The position numbers were made by a program, and so were the translations under genes. The notes beneath the pieces are model-generated. The model was not told the origin of the DNA, searched no databases, and saw only the letters and a list, made by a program, of their open reading frames with translations. From positions 1-44,355 of IMG/VR virus record IMGVR_UViG_3300025940_000004: DNA of 44,355 nucleotides; one strand, 5' to 3'. This document shows, one piece after another, positions 39,030 to 44,355 of this stretch; the stretch's first letter is position 1, and each line of letters begins with the position of its first letter. The stretch comes from a virus.

Positions 39030-40918
39030 TGACCGCCTACCCCATCACCAACCCGTTTTCCCAATGGACCGATACGACCGGCCTGCCGCTCAGCGGGGCC
39101 TATATCTATATTGGTGTTGCGGGCGATGATCCAGAAACCAACCCGATCGCGGTGTATGAGGATGCGGGGCTTTCAATTGCCTTGGCCCAGCCGATCCGCA
39201 CGACGGGGGGTTACATGGCTGGCACCGGCACGCCCATTAATGCCTACCCGTCAACTACGCCATATTCAATCAGGGTGCGCCGTCAACAGGGCGGCTCACC
39301 GGGGGCGGAGGTTTTATTTCGGGCCGTCGTGCATGATGAGATTGCGGACGCGATTGCCTCTCTGACCGCGTTGGTTGAAGCGCTCGCTGATGGCGATGGC
39401 TCTTCCCACATCGGCTACAACCTCGGCGCCGGAACATCCGTCGATCGCACCGTAGAGTCCCGCCTACAAGAGCGCGCCTCGATCCTCGATTTCTACACCG
39501 CAGGAGACGCGGATTATTCCGTGGCCGTCAATAAGTTCATCGCGTGGGCCAACGCCAACGGGGGCAACAAGACGCTATACGTCCCGGGGCGCTATCCGTT
39601 GGGCAGCTCGACCCTCACGACGATAACGACCGATAATGTGTTTTTCGAGGGGCCGCGCTCGGCCGGCTTCATCCTGTCGGCGAATGCTCCAACTTTCCAC
39701 TGGTACAACTGCTTTGGTGGCGGGTTCAACGGCATCGGATTTTCCTATGCCAGCACTCCGGGGAGTAGCGCTGAAATTGCCTTCCTTGAGGGGATGGGTA
39801 ATTGGAAGATGGAGAGCAACACCGTTCGTTCGGTGGGCCGCATCCTTCGTCTTGGCAGCGACGGGCACCCCACTTTCGGGACCTTCGTTCGCGAGCTGGA
39901 CGGCGATTTCTACAATGGCGGCGTTTCCGCCTTTGAATTGGTCTCGGGTGCACTCCTGTCTCTGCAGGGCGCGCTATCCGTGGCGGGCATCCCCACCCCA
40001 ACCTCTAACCGTACGTCAACGATGATCACGCTGCCGGGGACCAACCTGATCAATCTGGCGCCGGATTGCTCCTGGGATACGATCAACCTCGCAATCTATT
40101 GCGAGCGCTTCTATCGCATCATCAGCGCCGAAACGCTGCTTAACCGAGTGATGCTCAACATCACGGTCGATCCTATCACCTACGGCGATTATATCCGCGA
40201 CGATTGCTACCACTTGGTGGCTACGGCTATCGGCGGCGGTGTCTTTGGGGTGCGTATCTTCGGTTACGCCAACACCTGGGAAGGCAATACGGTCTGGATC
40301 GATGGCCCGGGCGTAAACCGCGACGGGGTGATTCAGCTTGAAAGCCTTGTTTCGGGGAAGGATGGTATATCGATCAACGGCGGTGCCAACACGCGAAGCT
40401 GGCGAGTAGAGCCGTCATGGCTGGGCGCCTGTGATCGTCTCAACACTGGAAAGACGGCGTTTCGCATCAACGGCAACGAAATCCAGTGCCCGGGCGGCTT
40501 TTATGGGCAGTTCGTTTCGGGTGGAGATTTCCCGTGGCAGCCACCTTACGGCATAACTGTCGCGGCCGATCTGGACGATATCTACATTTCGGGCGTGCAA
40601 GCATATGGCGCGACGGGAAAATTCTCGATCGCGGCCAATGCCGCAGGCTTCCCGAACCGCAATATCAGCAACAACATTAACGCTGACTATGCCGGGTATC
40701 GTGTTGATGGCGTGTTCGCGTCGTTCCCTTCATCGGGCGGCACATGGACCAATACCAGCCCACATTTCGTCGATCTGGTCTTCTCTGGTTTGACTGATAT
40801 CGCCGTGAACGGGGCAGGCCTCACGCAGACGGCGGGGAGCATTCGGCTCGCGCCGGGTGACTTCTTCGTGCCCTCCTATAGCGGAACCCCGATCCACCAT
40901 TATAAGGTAGCGCCATAA
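39029..40918 (+). CDS. Tailspike with P22-type head-binding domain
   Basis: 629 residues, close to P22 gp9 (667). The N-terminal ~110 residues (NPFSQWTDTTGLPLSGAYIY, then SIRVRRQQGGSPG) resemble the P22 head-binding domain that docks on the tail. From about 150 to 560 there are repeated short strands with Gly and Asn turns (FEGPRSAGFILSAN, NTWEGNTVWIDG, GISINGGANTRSW), the look of a right-handed beta-helix, often a polysaccharide hydrolase or lyase. It ends with a beta-sandwich-like part. It would recognise and cut the host surface glycan; receptor unknown. Confidence 0.85.
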   Translation: MTAYPITNPFSQWTDTTGLPLSGAYIYIGVAGDDPETNPIAVYEDAGLSIALAQPIRTTGGYMAGTGTPINAYPSTTPYSIRVRRQQGGSPGAEVLFRAVVHDEIADAIASLTALVEALADGDGSSHIGYNLGAGTSVDRTVESRLQERASILDFYTAGDADYSVAVNKFIAWANANGGNKTLYVPGRYPLGSSTLTTITTDNVFFEGPRSAGFILSANAPTFHWYNCFGGGFNGIGFSYASTPGSSAEIAFLEGMGNWKMESNTVRSVGRILRLGSDGHPTFGTFVRELDGDFYNGGVSAFELVSGALLSLQGALSVAGIPTPTSNRTSTMITLPGTNLINLAPDCSWDTINLAIYCERFYRIISAETLLNRVMLNITVDPITYGDYIRDDCYHLVATAIGGGVFGVRIFGYANTWEGNTVWIDGPGVNRDGVIQLESLVSGKDGISINGGANTRSWRVEPSWLGACDRLNTGKTAFRINGNEIQCPGGFYGQFVSGGDFPWQPPYGITVAADLDDIYISGVQAYGATGKFSIAANAAGFPNRNISNNINADYAGYRVDGVFASFPSSGGTWTNTSPHFVDLVFSGLTDIAVNGAGLTQTAGSIRLAPGDFFVPSYSGTPIHHYKVAP

Positions 40919-41112
40919 TGCCCGGCATCACTTGGGTAGAGCATGACGGCTCGGAAACCCCACCTGTCGCACCCGATCTCAACGTGATCGTGGAGCTGCG
41001 GGACGGCAATGTCTCGAACGTGCCTCATCCTGCGAAGGAGATATTCTGGGGCCGCCACACGACCGAGCGCCAGCGGAAGTACGACGTTATGAGATGTTAC
41101 GTCGTCGATTGA
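40918..41112 (+). CDS. Small conserved phage protein (WVEHDGS type)
   Basis: 64 residues: PGITWVEHDGSETPPVAPDL, VELRDGNVSNVPH, ending MRCYVVD. It resembles the 11828-12034 product in having a W-[IV]-E-x-[ND]-G opening, a charged middle and a C-terminal strand; both belong to a loose family of short phage proteins without known function. TAATG overlap with the tailspike. Confidence 0.55.
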   Translation: MPGITWVEHDGSETPPVAPDLNVIVELRDGNVSNVPHPAKEIFWGRHTTERQRKYDVMRCYVVD

Positions 41113-41356
41113 CCCGCACGCCATCAGGCCCATAATACTCCCTGAGCGCAGCCACGGCCCACAGCGCCGCAAGGATCATAGTCACAACACAGGCTGCTAC
41201 CGTCCATGGATCGGCGCCATCCGGATTATCCGGCCAGAAGTTGAACCCGCGCCATAGCAGGACTCCCGCCAGCACGACATTGAGCGAGCTGATAAACCCC
41301 ACAAACCATAGCATGGCTGGCGAGCGCACTTTGGCTGGCGTGTCGTTGTAGTGCAT
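41087..41356 (-). CDS. Two-helix membrane protein on the reverse strand (candidate moron)
   Basis: 89 residues. Two membrane helices: LWFVGFISSLNVVLAGVLLW and WTVAACVVTMILAALWAVAA, with a short loop (FWPDNPDGADP) and a basic C-terminus (RVNRRRNIS). It is the only reverse-strand gene in the late region and overlaps the upstream gene by 26 bp, the pattern of an independently expressed moron. Superinfection exclusion or a lysis-timing role are possibilities; no family recognised. Confidence 0.6.
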   Translation of the reverse strand: MHYNDTPAKVRSPAMLWFVGFISSLNVVLAGVLLWRGFNFWPDNPDGADPWTVAACVVTMILAALWAVAALREYYGPDGVRVNRRRNIS

Positions 41357-41397
41357 CGAATCTAACCCCCTGAGCTTGGCGCGGGATTCCTTGACCT

Positions 41398-41416
41398 TTT
41401 CCTATAAAAAAGGCAA
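41398..41416. promoter_or_regulatory. Late-module palindrome, copy D (degenerate)
   Basis: TTTCCT (41398-41403), ATAAAAA spacer, AGGCAA (41411-41416). The right arm and A-rich spacer are kept; the left arm differs at one base from TTGCYT. Located in the 206-bp gap before the lysis module. TTGACC lies just upstream (41391-41396). Confidence 0.45.
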
Positions 41417-41473
41417 TGTGCGCGCGGTCGATACAGCCCGGCACCGGGGCATCCTGCAAACAGGATTGCCCGA

Positions 41474-41581
41474 ATGCGCGTGTCTCCACAGATATCCCAG
41501 AACATCATCCAACATGCCGATGGCCTGCGCGCGCGGGCGCTTTCCCGCATGGAGGAACGACCATGTTCTGCAAGCTGCTGA
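41474..41581 (+). CDS. Possible small ORF before the lysis module (uncertain)
   Basis: 35 codons from ATG at 41474: MRVSPQISQNIIQHADGLRA, then basic residues and ERPCSASC. It overlaps the next start by 19 bp. Amphipathic helix composition is reasonable but no ribosome-binding site is clear, and a GCGGG/CCCGC hairpin lies inside it. Otherwise the 41357-41562 gap holds only copy D. Confidence 0.25.
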   Translation: MRVSPQISQNIIQHADGLRARALSRMEERPCSASC

Positions 41582-41697
41582 AATTCCTGATCGAGCATGC
41601 TCCGACCGAGAGTATCGCGGCGAAGCTTCAGGCCGTCTACGACGAACATTGCGCGCCCGTTACCGCGTCTACTGGCGACGATGGGCCTCCGCCGTAA
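41563..41697 (+). CDS. Small lysis-module protein (44 aa)
   Basis: MFCKLLKFLIEHAPTESIAA, then KLQAVYDEHC and a Pro/Asp tail. GGAGGAACGACC before the ATG is an excellent start signal. Its stop overlaps the next start (TAATG). The N-terminus is an amphipathic, partly hydrophobic helix. Function unknown; small proteins at this place sometimes regulate holins. Confidence 0.6.
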   Translation: MFCKLLKFLIEHAPTESIAAKLQAVYDEHCAPVTASTGDDGPPP

Positions 41698-42191
41698 TGT
41701 TCGGCATTCCCCTTTGGTCCGTCCTGTCATCGTGCGCGGGTATCGCCATATTGCTTGGCGACGGGCGCATGATCCGTGGCGCACTGGCATTGCTGGCGAA
41801 CTGGTGCGTGCTTGCGGGCGCGTACCAGCTCACCGGCGATCAATATAACGTCCCGCTGAACATGTCCGTCGATTGGGCGACGATCTGGATTGGTTTCGCT
41901 CCCGCTACGCAATTGCCCCAAGTGCTGATGGTGATCAGCTTTGGTATCGGCATGATGTTTCATGCAGACCATCTGTTAAAGCATGCCTTCGGAGTTCCGT
42001 CAGAGAAACTAATTACTCCGTATTGGTGGCGTTTCCATTGGCTTGCATGGACGCAAGCGGCCCTCATGATAGGGTGGGAATGCCATGGAAGCGGGCGATA
42101 TCTCTTTCGGATTATTAGCCGTCATCGCGGCCTATCATCTGTTTCTGCGCAGCATCATCTGGCTCGCCAGTCGGTGGATGAGCCATGCTGA
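41697..42191 (+). CDS. Multi-pass membrane protein
   Basis: 164 residues from MFGIPLWSVLSSCAGIAILL. About four hydrophobic segments: 1-22, MIRGALALLANWCVLAGAY, a longer one near QLPQVLMVISFGIGMM, and FHWLAWTQAALMIGW. The last 37 residues lie over the start of another small gene (42085) and look like shadow sequence, so the functional protein may end soon after IGW in relatives. TAATG coupling with the upstream gene. It may be a holin-like or envelope protein. Confidence 0.6.
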   Translation: MFGIPLWSVLSSCAGIAILLGDGRMIRGALALLANWCVLAGAYQLTGDQYNVPLNMSVDWATIWIGFAPATQLPQVLMVISFGIGMMFHADHLLKHAFGVPSEKLITPYWWRFHWLAWTQAALMIGWECHGSGRYLFRIISRHRGLSSVSAQHHLARQSVDEPC

Positions 42192-42219
42192 TGGCGCCGG
42201 GGACAATCCCGCACCATGA
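42085..42219 (+). CDS. Small single-pass membrane protein (44 aa)
   Basis: MEAGDISFGLLAVIAAYHLF, then LRSIIWLASRWMSHADG and a short acidic tail. One membrane helix with an acidic N-terminus outside and basic residues after it. GGTGGGAA lies in front of the ATG. It overlaps the 3' part of the larger membrane gene in another frame by 107 bp; both can be real in a lysis cassette. Confidence 0.55.
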   Translation: MEAGDISFGLLAVIAAYHLFLRSIIWLASRWMSHADGAGDNPAP

Positions 42220-42231
42220 TGGGCTGCCGCA

Positions 42232-42666
42232 ATGAGCGGCCTTTCCGACATCTTTGCCGAATGGGGTGGCTTCACCAGGGGGTCGCTGCCGATGTGGGGC
42301 ACGTTCATTCTTGCCCTGATGACGATCGTCCTGCGCTTCACCCCGATCTGGCGCAAACTCAGCATGACCGAGAACGAGCGCCTCATCGACGACATTCGCA
42401 CTGACGCCACGATCCTCCGCAAGGAAATGGCGGATCTAAAATCCGAAATGGCGTCTGTCACAGCGCGGTGCAGTGCGGCGGAGGTTCGCAACAGCCAACT
42501 CGAATTTGCCGTCCAGATGGCGACTGACGAAATCGAGCGCATCGCACCGGAGAGCACAGTCCCAGCCCAGATCAGGCGCTTGCTCGCCGCCACCGTGCCG
42601 CACCCGCTGCCGTCCGGGATCAAGCAGTCTGACATGGATACGATCAGGAAGGCGGCGCGCGCATGA
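42232..42666 (+). CDS. Membrane-anchored coiled-coil protein of the lysis module
   Basis: 144 residues. A single membrane helix near the N-terminus (MWGTFILALMTIVLRF) followed by a long coiled coil (RLIDDIRTDATILRKEMADL and on to about 115). This topology resembles phage holin-associated or inner-spanin-like proteins; a separate inner spanin exists at 43908, so a holin/antiholin or lysis-control role is more likely. ATGA overlap with the endolysin. Confidence 0.6.
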   Translation: MSGLSDIFAEWGGFTRGSLPMWGTFILALMTIVLRFTPIWRKLSMTENERLIDDIRTDATILRKEMADLKSEMASVTARCSAAEVRNSQLEFAVQMATDEIERIAPESTVPAQIRRLLAATVPHPLPSGIKQSDMDTIRKAARA

Positions 42667-43121
42667 TCACCCTAGGCCCTCGATCACAGGCCGCCATGCG
42701 CGGCGTCCATCCCGACTTGATCGGGGTGATCAAACGAGCGGCTTCGATCGCCACGCCATCGCAGGATTTCACGGTTCTCGAAGGCGTCCGCACCCGCGAA
42801 AAGATGTGCGAAAATTGGGGCAAGGGAAGAACAGCAGCCGAATGTACCGCTCATGGTGTTGCGGCATCGTATGCTCGTCCAAACGAAAAGAAAGTTACGT
42901 GGCTAGCAAATCCTTTCAATTCAAATCATGCGGTTAAGTCTGACGGATACGGACATGCGGTTGACTTGGCCCCGTGGCCGATAGACTGGAATGACGCGGC
43001 AAGATTTAACGATCTAGCGCGCATAGTACTTGCTTCTGCGCTGGAAGAACGAGTAAAGATTGTATGGGGTGGAATGTGGCATTCCTCCCCCGATCTTCCT
43101 CATTTTGAGCTTCAGTCATGA
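42663..43121 (+). CDS. Endolysin, M15-family peptidase
   Basis: 152 residues. FTVLEGVRTREKMCENWGKG, KVTWLANPFNSNHAV, YGHAVDLAPWPIDW and VWGGMWHSSPDLPHFEL are the motifs of phage L-alanyl-D-glutamate endopeptidases (VanY/M15). Candidate zinc ligands are His89, Asp101 and His147, with Asp144 as general acid/base. It cuts peptidoglycan cross-bridges. No signal peptide, so it depends on a holin. From about 42815 the codon use becomes more AT-rich than in flanking genes, which suggests recent acquisition. Confidence 0.88.
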   Translation: MITLGPRSQAAMRGVHPDLIGVIKRAASIATPSQDFTVLEGVRTREKMCENWGKGRTAAECTAHGVAASYARPNEKKVTWLANPFNSNHAVKSDGYGHAVDLAPWPIDWNDAARFNDLARIVLASALEERVKIVWGGMWHSSPDLPHFELQS

Positions 43122-43618
43122 TGAAAATTGGCGACAGACACGGCAGGCTCACGGCAATTAAGCCGCTGTGCGCCGGAAAGCATCCGCAATGGCTTTTCGT
43201 GTGCGAATGCGGTGTCGAAAAGCCAATACAGTCAAGGAACGTTGAGGTTGGCGCGACCAGAAGCTGCGGCTGCCTGAGATCCGAAACTACATCGCGCCGG
43301 ACCAGGGTCCATGGGATGAGCCATGCAAGCCGCAACCGCCACCGGCTTTATAGTATATGGTCAAATATCCAACAGCGTTGTGAAAACCCCAAATCCACTA
43401 GTTTCAAATGGTACGGCGCGCGTGGCGTATCCCGATGTGATGATTGGTCCGATTTTACCAAGTTCCGCGATTGGGCTCTGGCGAACGGTTATGCTGATGG
43501 CCTGTCGATAGACCGGAAAGACAATGACCTCGGCTATTCGCCGGAAAATTGTCGGTGGGTCACGATGAAGGAGCAGCAGAACAACCGGCGCAACAGCCGA
43601 TTAAGGCTGGTCGCGTGA
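43118..43618 (+). CDS. HNH/AP2-like homing endonuclease in the lysis cassette
   Basis: 166 residues. The N-terminal zinc-ribbon part reads KIGDRHGRLTAIKPL, FVCECG and SCGCLRSE; the C-terminal part reads HGMSHASRNRHRLYSIW, then YGARGVSRCDDW and LSIDRKDNDLGYSPENCRW. This is the common phage protein group related to AP2/HNH homing nucleases, found as free-standing inserts. It uses AT-richer codons than the genes after it. It keeps four-base overlaps with both neighbours, so the lysis operon is not broken. DNA cleavage to spread the gene is inferred from family behaviour. Confidence 0.75.
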   Translation: MMKIGDRHGRLTAIKPLCAGKHPQWLFVCECGVEKPIQSRNVEVGATRSCGCLRSETTSRRTRVHGMSHASRNRHRLYSIWSNIQQRCENPKSTSFKWYGARGVSRCDDWSDFTKFRDWALANGYADGLSIDRKDNDLGYSPENCRWVTMKEQQNNRRNSRLRLVA

Positions 43619-43911
43619 AAATCCTCTCCATCCTCAAGAATGTGCAGGGCGAGTTCGAAATCGGCCGCGTCTGGCTGTCGATCGGCACCGGATCAATGGT
43701 GATCGCTCCTGTTGTATTTCAGGGGATCGACACCTTCAAGAACGGGCATTGGGACCCGGCTGCATTCTGTGGCGGCTATGGCCTTGGGCTGGGTGGCCTG
43801 ATCACCTCCGGTGTACTGGCAATCGGCAACAAGGACAAGAATGTGGCCGTGGCGCGCCTGACTGCTGCGCAACCTCCGCTTGACGATATCACGGGAGGGA
43901 AAACCCAATGA
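43615..43911 (+). CDS. Holin-like membrane protein
   Basis: 98 residues from GTG at 43615 (GTGA overlap with the preceding stop). Two hydrophobic segments: SIGTGSMVIAPVVFQGI and FCGGYGLGLGGLITSGVLAI, separated by a short polar loop, with both ends polar: the class II holin pattern. It stands between endolysin and spanin. It would permeabilise the inner membrane at the programmed time. Confidence 0.7.
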   Translation: MKILSILKNVQGEFEIGRVWLSIGTGSMVIAPVVFQGIDTFKNGHWDPAAFCGGYGLGLGGLITSGVLAIGNKDKNVAVARLTAAQPPLDDITGGKTQ

Positions 43912-44315
43912 CCGCGCTGCTCGTCATCTGGCGCTTTCTCAAACCTTTCTGGGGCTACCTGTTCGCGCTCGCGGTCCTCGCGTCACTCCTCTCCGCCTAC
44001 GGACACCGTGAATATAAGCGGGGGTCCACATCACGTGACGCGGAGGTGGCGAGAGAAAAGGCCCGTGGTGACGGATACCTGGCCAACCAGATCAAACTTA
44101 CCGAAGCGCTGAACCACCAGAGCGCCGCCGTAGTCGCGTTGAAGGTCGAAGGCGCCCAACGGGTGTTGGATGGCAAAAAGGCTCTGAGCGAGGCGCAGCG
44201 GGCAAATCATGGGCTGATTGAACAGCGGGATGCGCTGCGGAAGTCGGCGGGGCGCAAGGTGGACAGCGCGCCATGCCCGATCAGCGACACTCTTAGGACG
44301 GTGGGGTCGATATGA
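43908..44315 (+). CDS. Inner-membrane spanin (Rz-like)
   Basis: 135 residues. One N-terminal membrane helix (FWGYLFALAVLASLLSAYG), then a periplasmic coiled coil (RDAEVAREKARGDGYLANQI, LSEAQRANHGLIEQRDALRK) and a short Cys-containing tail (DSAPCPISDTL). This is the Rz layout. It pairs with the outer lipoprotein encoded at 177-461 after circular closure. The last 59 bases also appear at positions 1-59 because the contig ends overlap. Confidence 0.8.
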   Translation: MTALLVIWRFLKPFWGYLFALAVLASLLSAYGHREYKRGSTSRDAEVAREKARGDGYLANQIKLTEALNHQSAAVVALKVEGAQRVLDGKKALSEAQRANHGLIEQRDALRKSAGRKVDSAPCPISDTLRTVGSI

Positions 44316-44355
44316 TGCTGCGGCAAAGTTGTGGGCTGGCCGGATTCTTCGCCCC
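44257..44355. repeat. 99-bp direct terminal repeat, right copy
   Basis: Identical to bases 1-99, so the unit genome is 44,256 bp and continues from here to position 100. It contains the 3' end of the inner spanin gene and the start of the frames that continue at the left end. Confidence 0.95.

Overview
The window is a complete temperate bacteriophage genome from an assembly that closes on itself. The first 99 bases (1-99) and last 99 bases (44257-44355) are identical, so the molecule is circular or circularly permuted with a unit of 44,256 bp, and the inner-membrane spanin gene at 43908-44315 runs through the junction. GC-rich codon use, a phage tyrosine integrase with a tRNA-Ser 3' end at its attachment site, and many small genes of types common in sphingomonad prophages suggest an alphaproteobacterial, probably sphingomonad, host. 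This host call is inference. The virion genes (P22-type portal, scaffold, coat, gp4-like and gp10-like tail proteins, ejection proteins, and a tailspike with a head-binding domain) and an ERF-type annealing protein indicate a P22-like, short-tailed phage.

Layout. (1) 1-2008, + strand: end of the late operon, with spanin genes and a glycoside-hydrolase-like protein. (2) 1953-14541, mostly - strand: a long leftward early operon of about 30 small overlapping genes. It includes an ERF recombinase, an HNH-like nuclease, a DEDD exonuclease, a DUF2493/SLOG protein, a MazG-like pyrophosphohydrolase, an excisionase and many small unknown proteins, several Cys-rich. The integrase (4843-6012, +) and attP lie inside this arm. 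(3) 14542-16006: a lambda-like immunity region with a LexA/CI-type self-cleaving repressor, a lipoprotein gene coupled to it, a divergent Cro-like gene, and at least four GTGCG-N5-CGCAC operators placed with the same geometry in two promoters. (4) 16003-20914, +: rightward early genes with regulators, RusA, a replication-initiator-like protein and a primase-helicase whose zinc ribbon is out of frame. (5) 21003-41112, +: terminase, head, tail, ejection and tailspike genes. (6) 41087-44315, +: a membrane-protein and lysis cassette (holin-like proteins, M15 endolysin, spanins) interrupted by an HNH/AP2-like endonuclease gene, preceded by one reverse-strand membrane protein.

How it works together: in the lysogen the repressor blocks PL and PR and co-expresses a lipoprotein. 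Induction, probably by RecA-stimulated repressor cleavage, releases the two early operons for recombination, replication and excision. The late operon then builds the capsid and lyses the cell.

Two non-coding signals stand out. One is a dispersed family of five elements (3184-3237, 3999-4052, 6164-6238, 11659-11726, 12728-12803), each a chain of three or four tiny triloop hairpins. The stem sequences differ between copies while pairing is kept. The other is a four-copy 19-bp palindrome (TTGCYT-N7-AGGCAA) placed only in gaps before late-gene modules.
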